A stretch of 64,000 nucleotides of DNA. Origin: Planobispora rosea (GTDB taxonomy: Bacteria > Actinomycetota > Actinomycetes > Streptosporangiales > Streptosporangiaceae). Positions 1-7,957 of this stretch are shown piece after piece. Position numbers and translations under genes: made by a program. How positions within the stretch are numbered: position 1 is the stretch's first letter; each line of letters starts with the position of its first letter. Location: assembly GCF_014648175.1 (NCBI RefSeq), contig NZ_BMQP01000038.1, positions 1 through 64,000 on the forward strand. The letters run 5' to 3'. Below the pieces are notes generated by a model that did not search any database, was not told the DNA's origin, and saw nothing but the letters and a program-made list of their open reading frames with translations.

Positions 1-300
1 GCCATCGTCACCGCCGTCCGCGAGAAACTGGCCCCCGGCAGCTACCTGGTGATCTCCCACGGCTACGCGGGGACCCTCCAGGAGGAGACCGTCGCCGAGG
101 CCAAGGGGGTCTACACCTCCACCTCCGCCGGTGCTCCCGCTCTCCGCACGCCCGCCCACCTGGCCGCCTACACCGACGGCCTGGAGGTGCTCGACCCCGG
201 CATCGTCCCGGTCCAGTCCTGGCGCCCGGAGTTCGACGGTGACGCCGAGTACGACCTCGGCAAGCCCGGCGTCCTCGGCGTGGTGGCCAGGGTGCCGTAA
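1..300 (+). CDS. SAM-dependent methyltransferase (Methyltransf_19 type), 3' part
   Basis: The reading frame is open from the first base and stops with TAA, so only the last 99 residues are present. The segment LAPGSYLVISHGY followed by TPAHLAAYTDGLEVLDPGIV and a terminal GVVARVP matches the C-terminal half of the actinobacterial S-adenosyl methyltransferase family PF04672 (formerly DUF574). The SAM-binding N-terminal half lies outside the window. Substrates of this family are generally unknown. No downstream gene is close on the same strand. Family assignment is from motif memory; the specific reaction cannot be stated. Confidence 0.85.
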   Translation, partial: AIVTAVREKLAPGSYLVISHGYAGTLQEETVAEAKGVYTSTSAGAPALRTPAHLAAYTDGLEVLDPGIVPVQSWRPEFDGDAEYDLGKPGVLGVVARVP

Positions 301-531
301 GGCCCAGCCCGTCCTGACCGGCATCGCGGGCCGTCGGCCTGGATGCCGGCGCAGGGGCGCCGGCCAACGTCGAGCAGGCGGTCGAGTCGTTCCCACATCA
401 CCTCGACGCCGGCCTCACGGTCGTGCGGTGATCTCCCGGCCTCGCTCCCGCCGGCCGATCGCGGTCACGGGATTCCAAGAAAACTCCGCCCCTCAGTGTG
501 ACCGGGTCCCATTGTGCGCACATCCGTACGC

Positions 532-1110
532 ATGACCGACTTCTTCGCCGGGGACCCGCGTACCAACCGCGAGCGGATGCTCGCCGGTGACCTCTACATC
601 GCCGACGACCCCGAACTCGAGGCCGCCCTCAAGCGCGCCGGCATCCTGGCCCACCGGTACGGCGAGCTCTACGTGACCGACTACGGGGCGGCCCGCGCCG
701 TTCTGGAGGAGCTGCTCGGTTCGGTCGCCCCGGACGTCCACATCCGGCCGCCGCTCTACGTCGACTACGGCTCCTTCATCACCGTCGGCCCGGGAACGTT
801 CGCCAACTACGGCCTGACCGCCCTCGACGTCGCCCCCATCACCATCGGCGCCGACGTGCAGATCGGCCCGAACGTGCAGTTGCTCACCCCCACCCACCCG
901 CTCGATCCCGAGCGGCGGCGCGCCAAGCTGGAGGCCGCCGCGCCGATCACCATCGGCGACAACGTCTGGCTGGGCGGCGGCGCCATCGTGCTCGCCGGGG
1001 TCACCATCGGTGACGACAGCGTCATCGGCGCCGGTGCCGTCGTCACCAGGGGCATCCCGGCCGGGGTGGTCGCCGTGGGAACGCCCGCCCGCGTCGTCCG
1101 CGACCTCTGA
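532..1110 (+). CDS. Maltose/galactoside-type O-acetyltransferase (left-handed beta-helix)
   Basis: This is a 192-residue acetyl-CoA-dependent sugar O-acetyltransferase of the Maa/LacA family. The N-terminus (MTDFFAGDPRTNRERMLAGD) matches the family's Mac domain. Hexapeptide repeats follow (ITIGADVQIGPNVQLLTPTHP, then ITIGDNVWLGGGAIVLAGV and IGAGAVV), ending in the usual GTPARVVRDL. The histidine in THPLD is the expected catalytic residue. I chose the ATG because family homology begins there. A GTG 18 bases upstream is in frame, and neither start has a clear Shine-Dalgarno site, so a leaderless message is possible. The acceptor sugar is unknown, and no sugar operon adjoins it. Confidence 0.92.
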   Translation: MTDFFAGDPRTNRERMLAGDLYIADDPELEAALKRAGILAHRYGELYVTDYGAARAVLEELLGSVAPDVHIRPPLYVDYGSFITVGPGTFANYGLTALDVAPITIGADVQIGPNVQLLTPTHPLDPERRRAKLEAAAPITIGDNVWLGGGAIVLAGVTIGDDSVIGAGAVVTRGIPAGVVAVGTPARVVRDL

Positions 1111-1160
1111 CCGCCCGCCCGCGCAGTCCGCCGTCCGTGGCCGCCCGCCCGCGTCGTCCG
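1082..1160 (+). repeat. Three 19-bp repeats at exact 30-bp period
   Basis: CGCCCGCCCGCGTCGTCCG occurs at 1082-1100 and 1142-1160, with a two-base variant (GCAGTCC for GTCGTCC) at 1112-1130. The period is exactly 30 bp. The first copy encodes the end of the acetyltransferase and the other two are intergenic. This looks like local tandem duplication of the gene's 3' end; no function is evident. Confidence 0.7.
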
Positions 1161-1248
1161 TGCTCTCCGGCCACCTCGCACCCCCGCCCGGCAGACTTCG
1201 ATCTCCGGTCTCCCTAGACTGGTTCCTGTTTGGAAGGAAGTGTTCACC

Positions 1249-2061
1249 ATGAGTAACACAGCCGAACTTCAGGAACTCAAGTCCCGGCAGCAGAAGACCT
1301 GGGCCAGCGGCGACTACAGCAAGATCGCCTGGCTCACCGTCCCCATGGCGGACGTGCTGTGCGACGCGGCCGACCTGCGGGCGGGCTCGGCCGTCCTCGA
1401 CGTGGCGACCGGCACCGGCCACGTCGCGCTCGCCGCGGCGCGTCGCTTCTGTACGGTGACCGGCGTCGACTACGTGCCCGCCCTCCTCGACCGGGCGGCC
1501 CGCCGCGCCGAGGCCGAGGACCTCCCCGTCGACTTCCGTGAGGCGGACGCGGAGAACCTGCCGTTCGCGGACGCGTCGTTCGACTACGTCCTCTCCTCGA
1601 TCGGGGTCATGTTCACCGCCGACCACCAGCGGGCGGCCAACGAGCTCATCCGGGTCTGCCGGCCCGGCGGGCGCGTGGGCGTGGCGAGCTGGACGCCGGC
1701 GGGCTTCATCGGCGAGCTGCTCAGGACGGTGAGCAACCACGCGCCCCCGCCGCCGGCGGCCCTGCCGCCGACCCGCTGGGGAGAGGAGGGCACGATACGC
1801 GAGCTGTTCGGCGATGGCGTCTCCGCCCTGACGTTCATCACCGCCGCGGTGACCCAGCGTTTCTCCTCGCCGGAGCACTTCGCCGACTTCTTCCTCACCC
1901 ACTACGGCCCGACGCTCAAGGCCGCCGAGCGGCTCGACGACGCCGGTCGGCGGGCCTTCCGCGACGACCTGGTCGCCATCGCCGCCAAGTCGAACCGCGT
2001 CACGGACGGGACCCTGGTCAGCGACTGGGAGTACCGGATCGCCGTCGCGACCCGCGTCTGA
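1249..2061 (+). CDS. Class I SAM-dependent methyltransferase
   Basis: This 270-residue Rossmann-fold methyltransferase resembles the UbiE/Methyltransf_11 group. Motif I is VLDVATGTGHVALAAA (about residues 46-61), followed by an acidic loop (GVDYVPALLDRA), then FREADAENLPFADASFDYVLSS as motifs II-III and LIRVCRPGGRVGVASW as the post-motif. The ATG is preceded by GGAAGGAAG at ideal spacing, which settles the start; a GTG nine bases upstream lies inside that ribosome site. It stands alone between the acetyltransferase and the sigma-factor operon. The substrate is unknown. Confidence 0.9.
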   Translation: MSNTAELQELKSRQQKTWASGDYSKIAWLTVPMADVLCDAADLRAGSAVLDVATGTGHVALAAARRFCTVTGVDYVPALLDRAARRAEAEDLPVDFREADAENLPFADASFDYVLSSIGVMFTADHQRAANELIRVCRPGGRVGVASWTPAGFIGELLRTVSNHAPPPPAALPPTRWGEEGTIRELFGDGVSALTFITAAVTQRFSSPEHFADFFLTHYGPTLKAAERLDDAGRRAFRDDLVAIAAKSNRVTDGTLVSDWEYRIAVATRV

Positions 2062-2112
2062 CCCTCCCGGCCGTCCCCGCCCTCCCGGTCTTCCGCGTGC
2101 CGTCCGGGACAT

Positions 2113-2189
2113 AACCTCTCTCAGCACCGTGAAAGCGGATCACCGCATCGGGTGATACAGGATGACCGCTGATCCGCTCGCGAGAGGTT
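2113..2189 (+). promoter_or_regulatory. Nested inverted repeats upstream of the ECF sigma gene
   Basis: Two perfect 8-bp inverted repeats are nested. AACCTCTC (2113-2120) pairs with GAGAGGTT (2182-2189), and inside it GCGGATCA (2135-2142) pairs with TGATCCGC (2170-2177). A smaller TCACC/GGTGA stem (2140-2144/2151-2155) lies in the centre. The element ends ten bases before the ribosome site GGGGAGAG of the sigma gene. It could be a folded 5' leader or a composite operator; which one is not decidable by eye. Confidence 0.5.
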
Positions 2190-2210
2190 GCACATGACGG
2201 GGAGAGCATC

Positions 2211-2870
2211 GTGACCGCGATGTCCTGGGCCGCGTGCCCGGCGGAGGACACTCCGCCGGGCGTGACGGAGGCCCCTGATGCCCGGTCGTCCCTCTCGGAG
2301 CCGGAGACCCGCGGCGTCCGGCTGCCGCTCGACGACCCCGAGTCGTTCGGCGCGGTCTTCGACGCGTACTTCGGGGAGATCCACCGCTACGTCGCCCAGC
2401 GGCTCGGCGTCGACCACGCCGAGGACGTCGTCGCCGAGACGTTCCTCACCGCGTTCCGCAAGCGGTCGCGTTACGACCCGTCCCGCGCCACCGTGCGGGC
2501 GTGGCTGTACGGCATCGCCACCAACCTCGTCGGCAAGCACCGCCGCCTGGAGGTGCGCACGCTGCGTGCGCTCGGGCGGTACGGCCCGGAGGCCGACGCC
2601 CCCGGGCACGAGGAGCGCGTCGCCGTACGGGTCAGCGCGGAGAGCCTGCGCCCGGAGCTGGCGGCGGCGCTGGCCGGGCTGGACCGGCGGGACCGGGACG
2701 TGGTGCTGCTCGTCGCCCTGGCCGGGTTGAGCCACGAGGAGATCTCCACCGCCCTGGACATCCCGTACGGGACCGTCGGATCCCGGCTGAGCCGGGCCAG
2801 GAAGAAGCTGCGCGCCGCGCTGGGCGGCGTCAACCCCATGCTCGATCCCGAGGAGGCCGGCCGTGGATGA
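2211..2870 (+). CDS. ECF-type RNA polymerase sigma factor
   Basis: This 219-residue sigma-70 family protein has region 2 at about residues 45-110 (FDAYFGEIHRYVAQRL, then DVVAETFLTAFRKR and VRAWLYGIATNLV) and region 4 near residues 150-205 (ALAGLDRRDRDVVLLVALAG, then LSHEEISTALDIPYGTVGSR). GTG is chosen because GGGGAGAG lies just upstream; an ATG three codons later is the alternative. Its stop overlaps the GTG of the next gene by eight bases, so the two are translationally coupled. Such pairs are common in Streptosporangiaceae-like genomes, where the partner is a membrane-anchored CU044_5270 protein that may act as an anti-sigma factor. Confidence 0.93.
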   Translation: MTAMSWAACPAEDTPPGVTEAPDARSSLSEPETRGVRLPLDDPESFGAVFDAYFGEIHRYVAQRLGVDHAEDVVAETFLTAFRKRSRYDPSRATVRAWLYGIATNLVGKHRRLEVRTLRALGRYGPEADAPGHEERVAVRVSAESLRPELAAALAGLDRRDRDVVLLVALAGLSHEEISTALDIPYGTVGSRLSRARKKLRAALGGVNPMLDPEEAGRG

Positions 2871-4068
2871 GCTGCAGGCGATCCGGGAGCTGTACGGCGA
2901 GCCGCAGGCCGATCCGTTCCTGGCCGCCAGGGTCCGGAGGCGGCTGGAGAGCGGGTCCCGGCGGCGGCGCCGGAGGTTGCCGTGGACGGCGGCCCTCGCG
3001 GGTCTCGCCGCCGCGGCGGCCGCCACGGTGATCGCGGTCCCGGGTGTGATCGGGCTCGGCCAGGACCCGGGCACGGCCGGGCGGGCCCCGGGGGCGTCCG
3101 GGCAGCCGGGCGGACCGGAGGCGGCGTCCACGACGCTCTCCGGGCGGTCGATCCTGCTCGCGGCGGCGAGCACGGCCGCGGCGGAGCCCGCGGTGCCGGG
3201 TTCCTACTGGCGGGTCAGGAAGCTCTACCGGCAGACGCATCCGGAGCGGCTCGGGCGGGGCCAGAACCGCTACTGGGTGGTGGAGTCGCGGCTCACCGAG
3301 CAGTGGGTCGCCAGGGACGGCAGGGTCTGGTCCGGTTCCCGGACGCTGGGGACGCACCCGGCGAGTGCGGCCGACGAGGCCGCCTGGCGGCGTGACGGCT
3401 CCCCCGCCGAGTGGTCGAGCCGGGGACGCGTGCTGTCCACCTCTCCCGAGAAGGGCCGGCTCAGGGAGGCCACGGGCAAGGTGCCGTTCAGCATGGCCGG
3501 CCGGGAGATGACCACGGAGCAGATCCGGGGGCTCCCCGCCGATCCCGCCGCGCTGCGGGAGTGGGTGGGCGCAGCCGTACGGGAGGCCGGGATCGGAGGC
3601 GGGGAGACCACACTGACGTCCACCGCCGGACCCACCGGCGGGACGGCGCAGGACGCTCCCGGGCCGACCGGCGGGACGGCGGAGAACACCCCCGGCGGTT
3701 CCCCGGAACCGGACGACGGCGTCGTGGCCGACGCGCTCAGCGGCCTGTTGTGGAGCAAGCCGTCGCCACCGGCCGTGCGGGCCGCCGCCTACCGGGCCCT
3801 CGCGGAGCTGCCGAACGTGCGCTACCTGGGCGAGGCCACGGACGAGCGAGGCCGCAGGGGCGCCGCGTTCTCCTTCACGACGTCCTTCACCACGTCCTCC
3901 ACGGAGCAGGTCACCGTCCAGCGGACGTTGATCATCGATCCCGGCAGTTCCCAGGTGCTCTCCTCGACCACCACCGGCCTGCCGGGGGTCAAGGGCGAGC
4001 AGGTCGAGGTGGTCCTCAAGGCGGGCTGGACGGACGACGAGCCGTCCCCACCGGGGCTTCTCCGGTAA
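2863..4068 (+). CDS. CU044_5270 family protein (probable membrane partner of the ECF sigma factor)
   Basis: This 401-residue protein starts MDELQAIRELYGEPQADPFLAARVRRRLESG-like, the recognisable opening of the actinobacterial CU044_5270 family. An Arg-rich stretch precedes one membrane span at about residues 43-66 (AALAGLAAAAAATVIAVPGV). The remainder is probably extracytoplasmic, with a low-complexity insert in which a PTGGTA unit occurs twice. The family nearly always sits directly behind an ECF sigma gene, as here with an 8-bp overlap. An anti-sigma or signal-sensing role is inferred from that position. It has no zinc-finger anti-sigma motif. Confidence 0.88.
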   Translation: MDELQAIRELYGEPQADPFLAARVRRRLESGSRRRRRRLPWTAALAGLAAAAAATVIAVPGVIGLGQDPGTAGRAPGASGQPGGPEAASTTLSGRSILLAAASTAAAEPAVPGSYWRVRKLYRQTHPERLGRGQNRYWVVESRLTEQWVARDGRVWSGSRTLGTHPASAADEAAWRRDGSPAEWSSRGRVLSTSPEKGRLREATGKVPFSMAGREMTTEQIRGLPADPAALREWVGAAVREAGIGGGETTLTSTAGPTGGTAQDAPGPTGGTAENTPGGSPEPDDGVVADALSGLLWSKPSPPAVRAAAYRALAELPNVRYLGEATDERGRRGAAFSFTTSFTTSSTEQVTVQRTLIIDPGSSQVLSSTTTGLPGVKGEQVEVVLKAGWTDDEPSPPGLLR

Positions 4069-4093
4069 GTCCACCGGGGCTTCCCCGGTAAGC
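4048..4093 (+). repeat. 23-bp tandem duplication across a stop codon
   Basis: CCACCGGGGCTTCTCCGGTA at 4048 continues for three more bases and is repeated immediately at 4071-4093 with two differences. The first copy contains the stop of the CU044_5270 gene, so a duplicated second stop follows in the untranslated region. It appears to be a simple slippage duplication. Confidence 0.8.
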
Positions 4094-4166
4094 CGGCCGC
4101 GGCCCGTTCCTCCCTTCTTTTCATCCGGTTCACAGGCGCGTGGGGGTCGTCCATGCCCTGGATTGG

Positions 4167-4180
4167 AGCAAGCGCTTGCT
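4167..4180. promoter_or_regulatory. LacI-family-type operator palindrome
   Basis: AGCAAGCGCTTGCT is a perfect 14-bp palindrome with the central CG typical of LacI/GalR-family operators. It lies eleven bases before the preferred start codon of the heparinase-like gene. Its position argues that transcription of that gene is repressed by a sugar-responsive LacI regulator, but no LacI gene lies in this window. Recognition is by resemblance to known operators; binding is inference. Confidence 0.6.
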
Positions 4181-4190
4181 TAGAAACATC

Positions 4191-5810
4191 GTGTCCTCGC
4201 TCGGCCTGGCGCCGCGCCGCCCCGCCGTACCGGCCCGGATGACCGGTGACGGCCCGGCCGTCTGCGTGGCCGGGCACTTCCCCGCGATCAAGGTGCCCGA
4301 GGTCATGCGGGGCCGGGTCACGTTCGCCGGCCTGCCTCCCGTCGACCTGGGCACCGCGGGCATCGACTGGCGCCTCGACCCGCACCGCAACCGCTCCTGG
4401 GCGCTGAACCTGCACGCGCTGCGCTGGATGGGGCGGCTGGTCGTGGAGTACGAGCGCTCGGGGGAGCGGCGGTATCTCGACCGTGCCACCGCGATCGCCG
4501 AGGACTGGGTGCGGGAGAACCCCCGCGGCGGGAGCGGTGTCAGCCCCTGGGCCTGGGCCGAGCATCCGGTCGCGCTGCGCACGCCGGCGCTGGTCTGCCT
4601 CAGCGCGCACGTGACGGCCCGCTGGCTCCGGGACAGCCTGGTCACGCACGGCGGGATCCTGGCCGACCCCGCGCTCTACCGGCAGGGTCACAACCACGGC
4701 CTGGACCAGGACATCGCGCTGCTGCTGGCCGGCGCCCGTCTCGGCCACCGCGAGTGGCGGGACCTGGCGCTCCGGCGGATGACCGCCTCGGCGGAGATCG
4801 CCATCGACGCGCAGGGCGTGCTGCACGAGCAGGCCCCCCGGTACGGCGTCTACGTGCACCGGCGGCTGGGCGTGGCGATGGAGGCGATCGAGCGGTGCGG
4901 GGCCGAGGTCCCCCCGGGTCTCGCCGCCCGGCGCCGGTCGCTGGAGACCTACGTCAGCCACGCCGTCCAGCCCGACGGCCGCCTGGTGCCGATCGGCGAC
5001 AGCCCGGCGGGCATGCGCCCGGAGGGCTTCGCACGGGAGGAGTCCACGGTCAGGATCTTCGACGGCGGTTACGTGTTCGGCAGGACCGCCTGGGACGACC
5101 CGGGCGCGGCCCACTACTCGATCAGGTTCGGCCCCGGGCGCAGGCTCCACGGCCACGAGGACCACCTGGGCGTCACCTACCACGCCCAGGGCCGGGACAT
5201 CCTGGTGGAGGCGGGCTTCCACTCCTACGAGCGCACGCCGTACCAGAAGTGGACCTCGTCCCCCGAGGCGCACAACGTCCCCGTCGTGGTGGGCGCGGCC
5301 TTCCGGGAGGGTACGGCCACGCGCCTGACGGGCTCGTCCGTCACCCCGGTCCGGCAGTCCTTCCGGCTCACCGACGACGCCTACGGCGTGAGCCGCACCC
5401 GCTCGGTGCTGGTCAGCCACGGCGCCGACCTGATGGCCGTGCTGGACACGGTCCCGGCCGGATCGGCGCTGCGCAGCCTGTGGCACTTCGACCCGGCGCT
5501 CACCGTGGCCTCCCGGGGCGACGGGCGGGTGGTGCTGGCCGACGGGGACTGGCGGGTGGCGCTGGTCCAGCTCGCGGTGCCGTCGTGCCGCCCGCTCGGC
5601 GGCCAGGCCGTACGGCCCGGTGTGGTCTCGCCCGGCTACCTCAGGACGGCGGAGGCGGTGACGGTGCTCTCCCCGGCGGCGCGGGCCGTACTGACCCTGA
5701 TCGTCCCCGGGACCGCGGATCCGGAGATCACCGTCTCCGAGGAGAGCGGCGAGGTGACCGTCCGCACCCCCGGCGGCCCCGTCTCCTTCCCGCCCTCACT
5801 CGGCCTGTAG
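4191..5810 (+). CDS. Heparinase II/III family protein (polysaccharide lyase-like)
   Basis: This roughly 539-residue protein has the two-part architecture of heparinase II/III and alginate-lyase-like enzymes: an (alpha/alpha) toroid in the first half (WALNLHALRWMGRLVVEYERS, then GHNHGLDQDIALLLAG) and a beta-sandwich Hepar_II_III domain in the second half (FGPGRRLHGHEDHLGVTYHA, then ILVEAGFHSYERTPYQKW). Asn-His in GHNHGLDQ and the His/Tyr residues around HGHEDH are likely catalytic. An in-frame GTG at 4140 would place the LacI-type palindrome inside the coding sequence, so I prefer the GTG at 4191; no strong ribosome site marks either. The substrate is probably an acidic polysaccharide. No secretion signal is visible. 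Confidence 0.85.
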   Translation: MSSLGLAPRRPAVPARMTGDGPAVCVAGHFPAIKVPEVMRGRVTFAGLPPVDLGTAGIDWRLDPHRNRSWALNLHALRWMGRLVVEYERSGERRYLDRATAIAEDWVRENPRGGSGVSPWAWAEHPVALRTPALVCLSAHVTARWLRDSLVTHGGILADPALYRQGHNHGLDQDIALLLAGARLGHREWRDLALRRMTASAEIAIDAQGVLHEQAPRYGVYVHRRLGVAMEAIERCGAEVPPGLAARRRSLETYVSHAVQPDGRLVPIGDSPAGMRPEGFAREESTVRIFDGGYVFGRTAWDDPGAAHYSIRFGPGRRLHGHEDHLGVTYHAQGRDILVEAGFHSYERTPYQKWTSSPEAHNVPVVVGAAFREGTATRLTGSSVTPVRQSFRLTDDAYGVSRTRSVLVSHGADLMAVLDTVPAGSALRSLWHFDPALTVASRGDGRVVLADGDWRVALVQLAVPSCRPLGGQAVRPGVVSPGYLRTAEAVTVLSPAARAVLTLIVPGTADPEITVSEESGEVTVRTPGGPVSFPPSLGL

Positions 5811-5835
5811 ATCACGCCGGCGTCCCGTGGGACGG

Positions 5836-7074
5836 TCAGAACGGCAGGTAGTAGCTGAGCACGTCGGCGGTGAGCGGCGGGAAGAGCGCCTGGAACAGCT
5901 CCTTCTCCCCGGTGTAGACGTCGGGCCGGATCCGGCCCAGTCCCTCGATCCCGCGCGGGCCGAACAGCAGGGCGGGCAGGTAGTCGGGGGCCACTCCGGC
6001 GCCTCCCACGGCTCCGGGCCCCTGCATGGCCCCGCCGGTGACGACCTCGCCGAGACCGTCGGCGCGGACCGGGATGCGGTAGTGGGCGCCGAAGGTGGAG
6101 ATGACGATGTCACGGCCGGTGCGGTCGATCCCGGCCGCGGTGAGGCGCCGCCACAGCAGCGGCCGCAGCCGGTCGAGAAGCGCCGCGACGTCCGGGATGC
6201 GGACGTAGTACTGCTCGGCCTGCGCGCGCGGTTCGTAGTCGAGGAAGTCCCGCCAGGCGGTGGCGGTCACGGTGCCGGCCCGGTGGACGACGTTCACCCG
6301 GCCGCCGGGCACCAGGGCCGCGACGCCGCGGAGCAGTTCCCGCGCCGCCGCCTCGTCGCGCGCGGCTGCCTCGGCCAGCAGGATCTCGCCGTCGTCGGGG
6401 GGCGTGGTGCGGCCGGTGGCGACGACGGCGCCGGCGTCTTCGAGGACCCACAGGGTGCTCGCCTCGTGGGCCAGCAACCACCGCCAGCACGCCGCCGAGT
6501 GCGGCATGGCCACGTCGAACAGGTTCTGGGCCGTGTCCTGCAGGGCCGCCATGGCGGGGATGTCGGAGGGCAGCGCGGCGCGGAGCGCGGGTGTCCCCTC
6601 GCCGGGCGGCGGGGTGCGCACGGTCAGCGCCGGCGGTATGTCGATGGCGTACTCGTAGCCGAACAGCCGGTAGAAGTACGGGATCCCGATCATCGCCTGG
6701 ATGACGTGGCCGCGGGCGGCGGAGCGCTCGTGGGCCCATCGCATGAGCGCCCGGACGAGTCCGCGTCCCTCGTATTCACGGTCGGTGGCGACCAGCTCGA
6801 CCTGACCGGCGGGCAGGCGGATGTCGCCGAGGCGTACTTCCTCGTCGAGGAGCGTCGCGGTGGAGACGACCCGGTCGCCGTCGACGACCACGGCGCAGGC
6901 GGGCCAGCCGGCGTCGGGATCGGTGACGACCAGCCGGTGGTCGAGGGCGTCGGCGGGTTCACCGCGTTCGGCGAGAAGCGTGCCGATCTGGTCCAGCTCC
7001 GAAGGCCGCGCCTGTCGCAGGACGAGGCCGTCGGCCAGCGGGACGGGGGCGGGGAGGTCTGCGGTTGCGGTCAC
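5836..7074 (-). CDS. Eis-family GNAT N-acetyltransferase
   Basis: This roughly 412-residue protein has the three-part plan of the Eis (enhanced intracellular survival) family. An N-terminal GNAT domain begins GLVLRQARPSELDQIGTLLA and carries the acetyl-CoA loop in VATDREYEGRGLVRALMRW. A second, degenerate GNAT-like domain follows, then an SCP2-like C-terminal domain ending in a free carboxylate (DVLSYYLPF), which in Eis proteins completes the active site. Known Eis enzymes acetylate amines, including aminoglycosides, at several positions; the native substrate here is unknown. The GTG start fits the family N-terminus; a longer frame upstream has no homology. Confidence 0.9.
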   Translation of the reverse strand: MTATADLPAPVPLADGLVLRQARPSELDQIGTLLAERGEPADALDHRLVVTDPDAGWPACAVVVDGDRVVSTATLLDEEVRLGDIRLPAGQVELVATDREYEGRGLVRALMRWAHERSAARGHVIQAMIGIPYFYRLFGYEYAIDIPPALTVRTPPPGEGTPALRAALPSDIPAMAALQDTAQNLFDVAMPHSAACWRWLLAHEASTLWVLEDAGAVVATGRTTPPDDGEILLAEAAARDEAAARELLRGVAALVPGGRVNVVHRAGTVTATAWRDFLDYEPRAQAEQYYVRIPDVAALLDRLRPLLWRRLTAAGIDRTGRDIVISTFGAHYRIPVRADGLGEVVTGGAMQGPGAVGGAGVAPDYLPALLFGPRGIEGLGRIRPDVYTGEKELFQALFPPLTADVLSYYLPF

Positions 7075-7190
7075 GCCGGGACTATCGCACCGCCGCGACC
7101 GCCCCGTCCATCGAGTTTCCGCCGCGGGACCGCCGTCCCCGGAAGCCCTGGGAAGCATGGGGCGATCGGGGAATCCCCGTCATCGGGAGA

Positions 7191-7712
7191 TCAGGGGGAC
7201 ACGTAGCACTCGACCTCGGCGCGGCGGGACGGCAGGCCGCCCGCCGCCGCGGTCTCGGCGCACTTCCGTTCCCGCTCGCTGAGCGGGAGGACGCCGCACA
7301 CGCTGACCCCGGAGTAGGTCCGGCAGTCCAGCGAGGGGTTCTCCTCCCCCGTCCGGTAGTCGTTCTCGGCCGCCGAGCGGCACCGCTCGCGCAGCGCCGG
7401 GGTGTCGGCGTACCGGCACTGGTCGAGCAGGATGCGGTGCTGCGCCGGGCTCACCTCGACCGGGGTTTCGGCTGGGGTCTCCCCCGCCCGCGCCGTACCG
7501 GCCGGGTTCGCCTCCTCCGCCCGCGCCGTACCGGCTGGATCCGACTCGGTCCGGCCGGCGCGGATCGTGCTCTCCCCGGACGGTCCCGCCTGGACCGTGC
7601 CCCCCGCCGGCCCGGCGGGCGCCTGGGCCACCGGTTTCCCGGTCGTGACCCCGCATCCGGTGGCCGCGACCGATGCGGTGGCCAGCGCCGCCGCGCAGAT
7701 GAACAGCCTCAT
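7191..7712 (-). CDS. Hypothetical lipoprotein, Cys-rich C-terminus
   Basis: This is a 173-residue secreted protein of unknown function. MRLFICAAALATASVAATGC forms a signal peptide with a rough lipobox (A-T-G-C). A roughly 60-residue Gly/Pro/Ala/Thr-rich linker follows. The C-terminal 80 residues hold about six cysteines (DQCRYADTPALRERC, SLDCRTYSGVSVCGVLP, KCAETAA, ECYVSP), which suggests a small disulfide-stabilised domain. The ATG is preceded by a strong GGCGGGGGGC ribosome site. No related gene adjoins it. I do not recognise the family. Confidence 0.78.
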   Translation of the reverse strand: MRLFICAAALATASVAATGCGVTTGKPVAQAPAGPAGGTVQAGPSGESTIRAGRTESDPAGTARAEEANPAGTARAGETPAETPVEVSPAQHRILLDQCRYADTPALRERCRSAAENDYRTGEENPSLDCRTYSGVSVCGVLPLSERERKCAETAAAGGLPSRRAEVECYVSP

Positions 7713-7791
7713 ATCGCCCCCCGCCTCACCGTAGCCCGAAAACGGTCTTATCCAAGGAAAGGCCGCGTATCGCTTGAGTAGTACGGCTCGC

Positions 7792-7819
7792 GCAAGCAGT
7801 GCGTCGTGCAAGCAGTGCG
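7792..7819. repeat. 12-bp direct repeat beside a gene remnant
   Basis: GCAAGCAGTGCG occurs at 7792-7803 and 7808-7819, separated by four bases. It lies just beyond the point where similarity to an ABC ATPase stops in the adjacent remnant, so it may mark a recombination or deletion junction. Confidence 0.5.
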
Positions 7820-7841
7820 GCTCATCTGAGCGGTCCGGCGG

Positions 7842-7901
7842 CTACTCGGCGAGCCCGTCCTTGTAGCTCTTGCGCAATCCGATGACGTCCAGGACCGGCA
7901 C
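7842..7901 (-). pseudogene. Remnant of an ABC transporter ATP-binding subunit (first 19 codons)
   Basis: A GTG with a good ribosome site (GAGAGGAG, six bases away) opens a 19-codon frame, VPVLDVIGLRKSYKDGLAE, ending in TAG. The LDVIGLRKSYKDG part is the standard opening of ABC ATPases, but no Walker A or later motif follows in any frame downstream. It lies at the distal end of the YtrA-type ABC operon, so it looks like the start of a second ABC ATPase gene truncated by deletion. A short real peptide is possible but less likely. Confidence 0.55.
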
Positions 7902-7957
7902 GGCGGTCTCCTCTCAGCGGAGCGTGTCGCGGATTTCCCGGGCGGGCCCGTCGCGCG

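Noticed and set aside
493..2127. Long open frame on the minus strand (over 500 codons)
   Set aside because: It is antisense to the O-acetyltransferase and methyltransferase genes, has Arg/Gly/Asp-rich low-complexity composition and no motif. High G+C content produces such shadows.
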